Assembly (NCBI GenBank): GCA_035689185.1
Contig: DASSLY010000099.1
Coordinates: 1 to 49,719 of the forward strand
Length of the DNA: 49,719 nt
Direction of reading: 5' to 3'
Source: DASSLY01 sp035689185
Lineage (GTDB): Bacteria > Actinomycetota > Actinomycetes > Actinomycetales > Dermatophilaceae
Part shown: piece by piece, positions 34,410-42,575 of the stretch
Position numbering within the stretch: position 1 is the stretch's first letter
Layout of the letters: every line of letters begins with the position of its first letter
Notes under the pieces: model-generated
What the model was told of the DNA's origin: nothing
Databases searched by the model: none
The model's input: the letters and a program-made list of their open reading frames with translations, nothing else
Position numbers and translations under genes: made by a program

Positions 34410-35168
34410 TCAGTGGGACCGGATGGGGCCCCGAACCGGCCAGCGGCGCAGCATCGCAGCGGCGTCCCGCTCGACCAGCAGGTCGGCCAGTGCCACCCGC
34501 GCGCCCGCGGCCTCGGCGGGGAACACTGCCGCCAGCGCGGCGAGGTAACCGGGTCCGGGGGTCAGGTCGACCAGGCGCGTGCGGGAGACCAGGTCCGGCC
34601 GCGCGGCATACCCAAGCAGGTGTGGCGGCTCCGCTGGCGGGGTGACGCGAACCGAGGCGAGCGGGACGGCCAGGCCGTCCCCGGCCGCCTTCACGACCGC
34701 TTCCTTGCGGGTCCAGGTCCGCAGCAGTGCGACCGGTCGCAGCGGGGCGGGGACGGCTGCGTGGTCCGCCGACTCCGCCGGCCCGAGGGCGGCGCTGGCC
34801 AGCGCGGCGGCGGCCAGGTCCGTGCGGACCGGTTCCACGTCGACGCCCACGGCGAACCCGCTCGCGCAGGCGACCGCGACCCGGTCCCCGGCATGGCTGA
34901 CGGAGACCTGCAGCGTGCTGCCCTCCACGGTGGGCCGGCCGTGCCACCGGGGGCACCGGGGGCACCGCCGGGAGATGGGCACCCGGGCCGGGTCCACGTC
35001 GAGGTGGCCGGCGACCACGACGCGGAGCAGCGCCGCGGCGGCCAGGCGTCGCGCGCGGTCAGCGGCGCGCGGCAGCCGCTCGCACCGGGCCCGCTCGCGC
35101 GGATCGAGCAGGGCGAGGTGCCAAGCCCCGACCTCGTCCGGACCGACCCAGTGCACCTCGCAGAACAC
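34410..35168 (-). CDS. Sfp-type 4'-phosphopantetheinyl transferase
   Basis: A 252-residue enzyme that would attach the CoA-derived phosphopantetheine arm to the ACP serine of the lipid synthase. The magnesium motif VGVDVEP (107-113) and WTRKEAVVKAAGDG (152-165) are the two Sfp signatures, and a SVSHAGD loop precedes them. A CxxC pair and a further Cys at about residues 69-72 are unusual additions. Start: a GTG at 35168 with GGAGGGAGA just upstream. An earlier TTG at 35198 has only pyrimidines before it. It is the first gene of the minus-strand run that ends with the MMPL exporter. Confidence 0.88.
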   Translation of the reverse strand: MFCEVHWVGPDEVGAWHLALLDPRERARCERLPRAADRARRLAAAALLRVVVAGHLDVDPARVPISRRCPRCPRWHGRPTVEGSTLQVSVSHAGDRVAVACASGFAVGVDVEPVRTDLAAAALASAALGPAESADHAAVPAPLRPVALLRTWTRKEAVVKAAGDGLAVPLASVRVTPPAEPPHLLGYAARPDLVSRTRLVDLTPGPGYLAALAAVFPAEAAGARVALADLLVERDAAAMLRRWPVRGPIRSH

Positions 35169-35226
35169 GCCGTCTCCCTCCGCGCCGTTGCCGGACAAGA
35201 GGAGGGGGGAGGGTTGGGTGATGCGC

Positions 35227-35276
35227 GACGCGCCTACTTGTCGACGTCGCCGACGCGCCTACTTGTCGACGTCGCC
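35227..35276. repeat. 25-bp tandem duplication across the nuoD stop codon
   Basis: The 25-base unit GACGCGCCTACTTGTCGACG plus TCGCC occurs twice back to back (35227-35251 and 35252-35276). The second copy holds the last codons and TAG of nuoD, so the first is a downstream echo of the gene end. Confidence 0.9.
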
Positions 35277-36434
35277 GACGACGAAGAACATCGAGCCGAG
35301 GATGGCCACCATGTCGGCGATCAGGTTGCCCGGCAGCACCTCGGCGAGTACCGACACGTTGTTGAAGGAGGCCGACCGCAGCTTCAGCCGCCACGGCGTC
35401 TTGTCCCCCCGCGAGACCAGGTAGTACCCGTTGAACCCCAGCGGGTTCTCCGTCGCCAGGTACACGTGGCCCTCCGGCAGCCGCAGCACCTTGGGCAGCT
35501 TCACGTTGATCGGGCCCTGCGGCAGCGAGCCGAGCACGCCCAGGCAGTGCTCCGCCAGGTCCAGGCTCACGTGCACCTGCTCCAGCAGCACCTCCAGCCG
35601 GGCCAGGCAGTCGCCCTGCGTCCGGGTCACCACCCGCCCCGGCCCGCCGGCGGCGAACAGCTCACCGTAGGCCAGGTACGGCTCGTCCCGGCGCAGGTCC
35701 AGGTCCACCCCCGCCGCGCGGGCGATCGGCCCGGACACCCCGTATGCCGCGACCGTCGCCGGGGTCAGCACGCCCACCCCCCGGGTCCTGGCGTGGACGA
35801 TCTCGTTGCCGACGAGCATCGACTCGAGGTCCGGCAGCCGGTGCCGCACGGCGGCGACCGCCGCGGCCACCCGGCCCAGCCAGCCGTTCGGCAGGTCCTC
35901 CTTCAACCCCCCGACCCGGTTGAACATGTAGTGCATCCGCCCCCCGGACGCCTCCTCCATCACCGCCTGGAGCTCCTCGCGCTCCCGGAACGCGTAGAAG
36001 ATCGGGGTGATCGCGCCCAGCTCCAGCGGGTAGGAGCCGAGGAACATCAGGTGGTTCAGCACCCGGTTCAGCTCGGCGAGCAGGGTCCGCGCCCAGACCG
36101 CGCGCTGCGGGACCTCCATGCCCAGCATGGCCTCGGCCGCCAGGACCACGCCGAGCTCGTTGCCGAACGCGGACAGCCAGTCGTGCCGGTTGGCCAGCAC
36201 GATGATCTGCCGGTAGTCACGGACCTCGAACAGCTTCTCCGCGCCCCGGTGCATGTACCCGACGATGGGCTCGGCGGAGACGATCCGCTCGCCGTCGACG
36301 ACCAGGCGCAGCCGCAGCACGCCGTGCGTGGCCGGATGCTGTGGGCCGATGTTCAGCACCATGTCGGCGGTCACCAGGCCGCCGGCGCCGGTGCCGACGG
36401 TCAGCTCTCGCGGGGCGCTGGTCACCCGCGTCAT
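35259..36434 (-). CDS. nuoD: NADH-quinone oxidoreductase subunit D, stand-alone copy
   Basis: A 391-residue homologue of the 49-kDa subunit of complex I, which forms the quinone pocket with NuoB. Family landmarks are intact: NIGPQHPATHG near the N-terminus, VGYMHRGAEKL (Arg63), ANRHDWLSAFGNE, RVGGLKEDLP and the C-terminal DMVAILGSMFFVVGDVD. Other nuo genes are absent, whereas NuoD normally lies inside a 13-14-gene operon, so this is a detached or extra copy. It lies 41 bases downstream of a lipoprotein gene that overlaps a MidA-type methyltransferase gene, all on the minus strand. Confidence 0.9.
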   Translation of the reverse strand: MTRVTSAPRELTVGTGAGGLVTADMVLNIGPQHPATHGVLRLRLVVDGERIVSAEPIVGYMHRGAEKLFEVRDYRQIIVLANRHDWLSAFGNELGVVLAAEAMLGMEVPQRAVWARTLLAELNRVLNHLMFLGSYPLELGAITPIFYAFREREELQAVMEEASGGRMHYMFNRVGGLKEDLPNGWLGRVAAAVAAVRHRLPDLESMLVGNEIVHARTRGVGVLTPATVAAYGVSGPIARAAGVDLDLRRDEPYLAYGELFAAGGPGRVVTRTQGDCLARLEVLLEQVHVSLDLAEHCLGVLGSLPQGPINVKLPKVLRLPEGHVYLATENPLGFNGYYLVSRGDKTPWRLKLRSASFNNVSVLAEVLPGNLIADMVAILGSMFFVVGDVDK

Positions 36435-36475
36435 CCTGCCAGCCCGCTGGCCCGCCGCTGGGCCCAGCAGGCAGG

Positions 36476-37063
36476 TCAGGGGCAGGCCGGGTCGTTCTCG
36501 CCCCGCGTGACCCAACCCTGGCCGTCCAGGGTCAGCAGCATCAGCCGCTCGGCGCCGCGCAGCGCCGCCATCTCCGGCAGCCCCACCGACTCCGCGGTCA
36601 CCGGCAGGTCCGCGGACAGGCAGTGGCGGTAGGTGAACGCCGCGTCCGCGCGGACCGGGATGGCATACGTGCGCGAGTTCTGGTTGCTGTACGGGGAGTC
36701 CGTATGGGGCCGCAGCACCAGCCCGTCTCGGGCCAGCGCGGCGTCGGCCATGCCGTTCACCGTCCACCGGTCGAAGGCGAGCACGTCGACACCGCCGTCC
36801 CGGGCCACCTTGGTGATGCTGCCGAAGTCGAAGGCCCGCCCCTTGACCGCGCTCGTCGGCAGCGCCGGGCTGCTCGCCGGGATGGACGGCGTCTGCACCG
36901 GAGTCGACACCGTCACGGTCGGCGTCACCGTCACCGTGACAGTGCCGCCCGACTGCCCGGACCCGGCGGTGCAGCCGGCCGCGCTCGCCGTCGCCGCGGC
37001 GGCCGCGATCACCGCCGCCGCCAGGCGTGCGGCGCGGCGCGGCGGGTTGGCTACGAACGGCAT
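36476..37063 (-). CDS. Small secreted lipoprotein of unknown function
   Basis: A 195-residue protein. After a basic start and an Ala-rich helix comes a lipobox (SAAGC, Cys about 30), then a Thr/Val-Ser/Pro-rich linker and a compact domain (about 70-195) containing two further cysteines that could pair. I do not recognise the domain. The ATG at 37063 lies inside the 3' end of the methyltransferase gene (13-base overlap) and the gene precedes nuoD by 41 bases, so the three are probably one transcript. Confidence 0.75.
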   Translation of the reverse strand: MPFVANPPRRAARLAAAVIAAAAATASAAGCTAGSGQSGGTVTVTVTPTVTVSTPVQTPSIPASSPALPTSAVKGRAFDFGSITKVARDGGVDVLAFDRWTVNGMADAALARDGLVLRPHTDSPYSNQNSRTYAIPVRADAAFTYRHCLSADLPVTAESVGLPEMAALRGAERLMLLTLDGQGWVTRGENDPACP

Positions 37064-38103
37064 ACGGGCAGTTCCTTGGGCAGGTTGTCGGTGCACTGTG
37101 CCACAGTGCCGGCGTGCGACGGCCGGTATGCCGCGCCGGGCCCGCCGAGCCGCGCCGCCGACCCCACGTGCCGCAAGGCCCACCAGAAGCCACCGAACCC
37201 CGCCGGCGCCATCAGCGCGGTGCCGGCGGACACTCGGGCCAGCCGGCGCAGATATGCCTGGGGGTCGGCTGCCGCCAGAGCCGGGCCCGGCACGGTGGTC
37301 GCGACCCCGAGCCGGCGGAGGGCTTGTCGCTGGTCCAGCAACATGTCGGCGGGCAGCGAGTCGACCGCCACGTGCGCGGTGAGGTCGCAGGTCCCGTCGG
37401 GTGTGGGTGGCACCGCCCGGCCGTGGCGGTAGCCGGTCAGCGTCCCGGCGCCGGGACGCCCGGCACGCAGGTGGCCGTAGTCCACCGCGACGACCACCCC
37501 GTCCACCGTCCGGGATGTCAGGGCGGCGAAGGCGTCGTCGCGGGCGGTTCCCACCTCGACCCGGTCGCCCGGCTCCGCGTCGGGCCAGTGACGCCGGCAC
37601 CAGGCCAGGTCGGCGTCCGGCAACTCACCGCCCAGCCGTTCCCGGCCGTCGTCGCGCACCTCGACCTCGCGCATCGCCCCCCACCGGTCGACCTGGCACA
37701 CCCGGCAGGGCACCACGTCGAGCCACTCGTGGGCCAGGACCAGCACGCCGGACAGGCCGGACAGCTCGTCCGGCAGGGCCGCCCCGCCGGGCGAGCGGAC
37801 CCACTCGATCGCATCGGGCAGGGCCGGCCGGTCCACGACCTCCACCCCGACGCAGCGCGCCGCCGGCATCAGCGCGTGCACCCGGCGCAGCAGCTCGCCG
37901 CGCCCGGCGCCGACGTCGACCAGGCCGGTGAGCCCGGCCGAGCCAAGCCAGGTGACCAGGGCCGACGCCAGCACGGAGCCCATCTCGGGGGCCGCCTGCA
38001 GGGCCGTGGCGAAGTGCCCGGCCGGGCCCGCGCCGCAGCGGTAGAACCCGTTCGCGCCGTACAGGGCCTGCTGCCACGCCTCCCGCCACGGCAGCCAGCC
38101 CAT
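37051..38103 (-). CDS. SAM-dependent methyltransferase, MidA/NDUFAF7 family
   Basis: A 350-residue methyltransferase. The SAM motif DVGAGRGELLRR (63-74) is followed by a VGVEVV strand, and LAHEWLDVVPCRV matches the family's NExxDxxP region. VVVAVDYGHL is the late conserved strand, with the GTLTGYRHGR segment after it. In mitochondria NDUFAF7 dimethylates an arginine of NDUFS2, the NuoD homologue, during complex I assembly. Here nuoD is in the same operon, which makes NuoD a natural substrate. The ATG follows a TAGCCT box by six bases, indicating a leaderless mRNA. Confidence 0.85.
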   Translation of the reverse strand: MGWLPWREAWQQALYGANGFYRCGAGPAGHFATALQAAPEMGSVLASALVTWLGSAGLTGLVDVGAGRGELLRRVHALMPAARCVGVEVVDRPALPDAIEWVRSPGGAALPDELSGLSGVLVLAHEWLDVVPCRVCQVDRWGAMREVEVRDDGRERLGGELPDADLAWCRRHWPDAEPGDRVEVGTARDDAFAALTSRTVDGVVVAVDYGHLRAGRPGAGTLTGYRHGRAVPPTPDGTCDLTAHVAVDSLPADMLLDQRQALRRLGVATTVPGPALAAADPQAYLRRLARVSAGTALMAPAGFGGFWWALRHVGSAARLGGPGAAYRPSHAGTVAQCTDNLPKELPVCRS

Positions 38104-38147
38104 CCGGGCAGGCTACCGAGGCGCCGGCGGGTCGGTAGCCTGCAGCC
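38104..38147. promoter_or_regulatory. Mirror-image divergent promoter between midA and the DUF2520 gene
   Basis: The 44-base gap holds a perfect 12-base inverted repeat, GCAGGCTACCGA (38108-38119) and TCGGTAGCCTGC (38132-38143), with a 12-base centre. Each arm contains TAGCCT, a plausible -10 box, exactly six bases before the start codon of the gene it faces (ATG at 38103 minus, GTG at 38148 plus). Both mRNAs would therefore be leaderless. One protein dimer binding the repeat could control both. Confidence 0.6.
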
Positions 38148-39071
38148 GTGACCACGCCAGCGCAGCGGCCGGCGCGGCTGGACGTCGGCGTCGTCGGCGC
38201 CGGTCGCGTCGGCGCCGTGCTCGGCGCGGCGTTGCGACAGGCCGGGCACCGGGTCCGCGCGGTAAGCGCGGTCAGCCAGGCCAGCCGGGACCGCGCCGCG
38301 GCACTGCTGCCCGGGGTGCCGGTCCGCCCGGTGGAGGAGGTCGTCGAGCAGGCCGAGCTGGTGCTGCTCGCGGTTCCCGACGACGCGCTGGCCGACCTGG
38401 TCCGCGGCCTGTCCGTCACCGGACGGTGGCAGGCCGGCCAGATCGTGGCCCACACCAGCGGGCTGCACGGCACCGCCGTGCTCGAACCAGCCCGGCGGCA
38501 CCACGTGCTCGGCCTGGCCCTGCACCCGGCGATGACGTTCACCGGCACCGCGATGGACCTGACCCGGTTGACCGACTGCTGCTTCGGGGTGACCGCGGCG
38601 GACCAGCTGCGCCCGGTCGCCGAGGCCCTGGTGGTCGAGATGGGCGCCGAACCCGTCTGGGTCGCCGAAGCCAGCCGAGCGGCATACCACACCGGGTTGG
38701 CCCACGGGGCCAACCATCTGGTGACCCTGGTCGCGCAGGCGATGCAGGTCCTCGCCAACGCCGGGATCCCCCAGCCGGGGCGGGTCATCTCGCCGCTGCT
38801 GCAGGCGGCACTCGACAACGCGGTGCGGCTCGGCGACGCGGCGCTGACCGGCCCGGTCGCCCGCGGCGACGGCGGCACCGTCGCCGTGCACCTCGACGTG
38901 CTCAGCCGCGAGACCGCGGACCTGCTTCCGACCTACCTGGCGCTGGCGCGAGCCACCGCCGAGCGGGCGCTGGCCAGCGGCCGGCTCACCCCCGCCTCCG
39001 CCGAACCGCTGCTGCAGGTCCTGGCCGCGGCCCGGGGCGAGGCCCGAGGAGAGGACACCGAGTCGCCGTGA
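38148..39071 (+). CDS. Rossmann/DUF2520 oxidoreductase-like protein
   Basis: A 307-residue protein with an N-terminal NAD(P) motif (VGVVGAGRVGAVLG), LLAVPDDAL, a HTSGLHG segment and LALHPAMTF, then the helical DUF2520 domain containing HGANHLVTLV. The fold is that of 6-phosphogluconate-dehydrogenase-like reductases, the class that also includes ketopantoate reductase. It overlaps panC by four bases and DUF2520 genes precede panC across actinobacteria (M. tuberculosis Rv3603c), which suggests a pantothenate-related reduction. That function is inference. Confidence 0.82.
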   Translation: MTTPAQRPARLDVGVVGAGRVGAVLGAALRQAGHRVRAVSAVSQASRDRAAALLPGVPVRPVEEVVEQAELVLLAVPDDALADLVRGLSVTGRWQAGQIVAHTSGLHGTAVLEPARRHHVLGLALHPAMTFTGTAMDLTRLTDCCFGVTAADQLRPVAEALVVEMGAEPVWVAEASRAAYHTGLAHGANHLVTLVAQAMQVLANAGIPQPGRVISPLLQAALDNAVRLGDAALTGPVARGDGGTVAVHLDVLSRETADLLPTYLALARATAERALASGRLTPASAEPLLQVLAAARGEARGEDTESP

Positions 39072-39976
39072 CGACGACAGAGCAGCCGATGGTCCTGGCC
39101 CGCACCCGAAGCGAGCTGCGCAAGGCCAGGTCCGACCTGACGCAGGGCGAGGTCGCCGTGGTGATGACCATGGGCGCGCTTCACCGCGGGCACGCCAGGC
39201 TGATCGAGCAGGCCCGGGAGCGCGCGGCGCACGTGGTGGTGACGGTGTTCCTCAACCCGCTGCAGTTCGGCCCCCGGGAGGACCTGTCCCGCTACCCGCG
39301 CACCGTGGACGCCGACCTGGAGCTGTGCGCCCGCCACGGGGTGGACCTGGTCTTCCTGCCCTCGCCGGACGTGGTCTACCCCGACGGGGACCCAGGCGTG
39401 CGCGTCTCCGCCGGGCCGTTGGGGGAGGTGCTGGAGGGGCAGTCCCGGCCCGGCCACTTCGACGGGGTGCTGACCGTGGTCGGCAAGCTGTTGCACCTGA
39501 CCAGGGCCGATGTCGCCCTTTTCGGCCAGAAGGACGCCCAGCAGCTGCTGCTCATCCGGGCGATGGTCCGCGACCTCGACTTCCCGGTCGAGGTGGTCTC
39601 GGTCCCGACCGTGCGCGACCAGGACGGGCTGGCGCTGTCCAGCCGCAACAGCTACCTGACCGCTTCGGACCGGATGACCGCCCTCAGCCTTTCTGCCGCG
39701 CTGCGCGTCGGTGCGGCGGCCGCCGCCGAGGGGCCGTCCGCGGTCCGGCGCGCCGCCCGGGAGGTCCTCGTGCGAGAGCCGCTGGTCCTGGTCGACTACC
39801 TGGTGCTGGTCCACCCGGCGACCCTCGCCGACGTGCCGGAGTGGTACCACGGGGAGGCGCTGCTCGCGGTCGCGGGCCGGGTCGGCACTACCCGGCTGAT
39901 CGACAACGTGCCGCTGCTCCTAGGTCCCGGCGGCGGCGCGCTGGAGGTCTTCTCCACCCTCCGCCAGGCAGACTGA
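39068..39976 (+). CDS. panC: Pantothenate synthetase
   Basis: A 302-residue cytosolic ligase joining pantoate and beta-alanine with ATP. The nucleotide motif MGALHRGHARL, FLNPLQFGPREDL, LFGQKDAQQL and the LSSRNSYL loop (KMSKS-like) are all present. The GTG start overlaps the DUF2520 stop. panD, often next in actinobacteria, is absent: nadB follows five bases later. Confidence 0.95.
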   Translation: MTTTEQPMVLARTRSELRKARSDLTQGEVAVVMTMGALHRGHARLIEQARERAAHVVVTVFLNPLQFGPREDLSRYPRTVDADLELCARHGVDLVFLPSPDVVYPDGDPGVRVSAGPLGEVLEGQSRPGHFDGVLTVVGKLLHLTRADVALFGQKDAQQLLLIRAMVRDLDFPVEVVSVPTVRDQDGLALSSRNSYLTASDRMTALSLSAALRVGAAAAAEGPSAVRRAAREVLVREPLVLVDYLVLVHPATLADVPEWYHGEALLAVAGRVGTTRLIDNVPLLLGPGGGALEVFSTLRQAD

Positions 39977-39981
39977 CCGCC

Positions 39982-41649
39982 ATGGACCCGACAACGCCGT
40001 GGATCCCGGGCCGGCTGAGAGCGCCGCAGCCGGGGTGGACCACCGCCGCCGACGTCATCGTGGTCGGGTCCGGCATCGCCGGGCTGACCGCGGCGCTGCG
40101 GCTGCGACAGCGCGTCGACCGGGTACTGCTGGTGACCAAGACCGTGCTCTCCGAAGGGTCCACCCAGTGGGCCCAGGGTGGCATCGCGGCGGCCCTGGAC
40201 CCGGCCGACTCCCCGGAGCAGCACTTGCACGACACCCTGGTCGCCGGGGCCGGGGTCTGCGACGTCGCCGCCGTCCGGACGCTGGTGCAGGAGGGGCCGC
40301 AACGGGTCCGCGAGCTGGTCGCGCTCGGCACCGAGTTCGACCGCGGCCCGGACGGCCAGATCTCGCTGACCCGCGAGGGTGGCCACCAGCGCGACCGCAT
40401 CGCCCACGCCGGCGGTGACGCCACGGGCAAGGAGATCTCCCGCGCTCTGATCGCCGCGCTCCACGCCGTCATCGACGACCCCGGGATCGAGGTGCTCGAG
40501 CACGCCCTGGTCGTCGACCTGCTGCAGGACGGGGCCGGACGGGTTTGCGGGGTAACCCTGCACGTCCTGGGCGAGGGGCAGATCGACGGGGTGGGCGCCG
40601 CCCACGCGAGGGCCGTGGTGCTCGCCACCGGCGGGCTGGGTCAGGTCTACTCCGCCACCACGAACCCCGCCGTGGCCACCGGTGACGGGATGGCCGCGGC
40701 GTTGCGTGCCGGCGCCGTGATGGCCGACGTCGAGTTCGTGCAGTTCCATCCCACCGTGCTGTGGCTGGGTGAGGGGGCCAGCGGGCAGCAACCGCTGATC
40801 TCCGAGGCGGTGCGCGGCGAAGGCGCCTTCCTGGTCGACAAGGACGGCGTCCGGTTCATGCAGGGCGTGCACCCGATGGCCGACCTGGCGCCCCGGGACG
40901 TGGTCTCCAAGGCGATCGTGGCGAGGATGGCGCTCACCGGGGCCGACCACGTCGACCTGGACGCCCGCCACCTGGGCGCCCGGTTCCTGCAGCAGCGCTT
41001 CCCCTCGATCGTGGCCTCGTGCCGAGAGCTCGGATTCGACCCGGCGACCCAGCTGCTGCCGGTGGCACCGGCCCAGCACTACGCCAGCGGCGGGGTTCGC
41101 ACCGACATGCTCGGCCGGGCCAGCCTGGCCGGCCTCTACGCCTGCGGCGAGGTCTCCTGCACCGGCGTCCACGGAGCGAACCGGCTCGCCTCCAACTCGC
41201 TGCTGGAGGGGCTGGTCTTCGCCCACCGCATCGCCGACGACGTCGCCCGGCGGTTGGCCGCCGGTGAGCTGCCGCCGGCCCGGCCGGCGCCCCCGGCCGG
41301 AGAGGCGGTGCTGGTCTCCTCCACCGAACGGACCGCGGTCCAACGGGCGATGACCCGCGGGGCGGGAGCGGTGCGCACCGCCGACTCGCTCACCGAGTGC
41401 GCGGAGTCGCTGACCAAGATCGCGGCGGCCGGGCAGCGGGACACCCCGGACCCGGCGTCCTGGGAGACATCGAACCTGCTCCACGTCGGCCAGCTGCTCG
41501 CCCACGTGGCCGCGCTGCGGGAGGAGACCCGCGGCGGGCACGTCCGGGCCGACTTCCCGGAGCGCGACGACGAGCACTGGACCGGCCACACGCTGGCCGT
41601 CAGGGGCCCCGACGGGCTGCTCACCACCTCCTTCGTCCCGCTGCGATGA
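39982..41649 (+). CDS. nadB: L-aspartate oxidase
   Basis: A 555-residue flavoprotein oxidising aspartate to iminoaspartate, the first step of NAD synthesis. The FAD motif VIVVGSGIAGLTAAL, the STQWAQGGIAAAL segment, the active-site HPTVLW region and the HGANRLASNSLLEGLVF loop are intact. The C-terminal helical domain is complete. Quinolinate synthase (nadA), its partner, is not in the window. It is coupled to nadC by an ATGA overlap. Confidence 0.95.
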   Translation: MDPTTPWIPGRLRAPQPGWTTAADVIVVGSGIAGLTAALRLRQRVDRVLLVTKTVLSEGSTQWAQGGIAAALDPADSPEQHLHDTLVAGAGVCDVAAVRTLVQEGPQRVRELVALGTEFDRGPDGQISLTREGGHQRDRIAHAGGDATGKEISRALIAALHAVIDDPGIEVLEHALVVDLLQDGAGRVCGVTLHVLGEGQIDGVGAAHARAVVLATGGLGQVYSATTNPAVATGDGMAAALRAGAVMADVEFVQFHPTVLWLGEGASGQQPLISEAVRGEGAFLVDKDGVRFMQGVHPMADLAPRDVVSKAIVARMALTGADHVDLDARHLGARFLQQRFPSIVASCRELGFDPATQLLPVAPAQHYASGGVRTDMLGRASLAGLYACGEVSCTGVHGANRLASNSLLEGLVFAHRIADDVARRLAAGELPPARPAPPAGEAVLVSSTERTAVQRAMTRGAGAVRTADSLTECAESLTKIAAAGQRDTPDPASWETSNLLHVGQLLAHVAALREETRGGHVRADFPERDDEHWTGHTLAVRGPDGLLTTSFVPLR

Positions 41650-42518
41650 CCCCCGGATTCCCCGAGACCGCCGCGCACGACATCGTCGAGGTCGCGCTCA
41701 CCGAAGACCTGGGCGGTTACCCCGGGCGGGACGTGACGGTCGACGCGACCATCCCGGCGGCCCAGCGCAGTACGGCCCACTTGGTCGCTCGCGGCGCCGG
41801 CGTGCTCGCCGGCATGCCGCTCGTATCCCTGGTCTTCCATGCCGTGACCGAGCGGCTGGGCACCGCGGAGGTGGCGGTGGACCTGCGGCGCCAGGACGGC
41901 GACCACGTGGCCCGCGGCGACGTCCTGGCGGTGCTGCGGGGGTCCACCCGGGCCATGCTGGTCGGCGAGCGGACCCTGCTCAACCTGCTCTGCCGCCTGT
42001 CCGGCATCGCCACGCACACCCGGGCCTGGGCCGACGCGCTCGCCGGCACCGGCGCCACCGTGCTGGACACCCGCAAGACCACCCCCGGCCTGCGCTCGCT
42101 GGAGAAGTACGCCGTCCGCTGCGGCGGCGGCACTAACAAGCGGATGGGCCTGTTCGACGTGGCGATGGTCAAGGACAACCACAAGCTCGCCGCCGGCTCG
42201 CTTCGGGCCGCGTATGACGCGGTGCTGGCTGCCCATCCCGGGGTGGAGGTCCAGGTCGAGGTGACAACGACGGGTGAGGCGCTCGAGGCGGTCTCTGCGG
42301 GTGCCAGGTTCCTGCTGTGTGACAACATGCCGGTCGACCTGCTGCGAGAGACCGTCGCGGCGGTCCGCGCCGCCGGCCAACGGGTCGAGGTCGAGGCCAC
42401 CGGCGGGCTCACGGTGGACGTGGCCCGGGCCTACGCGCAGACCGGGGTGGACTACCTGTCTGTCGGCGCGTTGACCCACTCCTCGCCGATCCTGGATCTC
42501 GCCCTCGACCTGGTCTGA
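41646..42518 (+). CDS. nadC: Nicotinate-nucleotide pyrophosphorylase (quinolinate phosphoribosyltransferase)
   Basis: A 290-residue enzyme converting quinolinate and PRPP to nicotinate mononucleotide. Signature segments are ALTEDLGGYPGRDVT, DTRKTTPGLRSLEKYAV with GGGTNKRMGL, KDNH, VEVTTTGEAL and VEATGGL near the C-terminus. Length and order are normal. The ATG overlaps the nadB stop, so the pair is translated together. Confidence 0.95.
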   Translation: MTPGFPETAAHDIVEVALTEDLGGYPGRDVTVDATIPAAQRSTAHLVARGAGVLAGMPLVSLVFHAVTERLGTAEVAVDLRRQDGDHVARGDVLAVLRGSTRAMLVGERTLLNLLCRLSGIATHTRAWADALAGTGATVLDTRKTTPGLRSLEKYAVRCGGGTNKRMGLFDVAMVKDNHKLAAGSLRAAYDAVLAAHPGVEVQVEVTTTGEALEAVSAGARFLLCDNMPVDLLRETVAAVRAAGQRVEVEATGGLTVDVARAYAQTGVDYLSVGALTHSSPILDLALDLV

Positions 42519-42531
42519 CCCTGCTCTCGCC

Positions 42532-42575
42532 TGGCCTGACCCTGGCCTGACCCTGGCTTGATCCTGGCCTGATCC
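42532..42575. repeat. Four tandem 11-bp units downstream of nadC
   Basis: TGGCCTGACCC occurs at 42532-42542 and 42543-42553, with two variant copies to 42575. The repeat begins 14 bases after the nadC stop. Confidence 0.9.

Noticed and set aside
25139..35168. Enediyne polyketide cluster
   Set aside because: Enediyne PKSs carry KS-AT-ACP-KR-DH-PPTase on one protein. Here AT-ACP and PPTase are separate, a Cys-less second KS and a FabL domain are present, and no thioesterase or accessory enediyne genes are seen.
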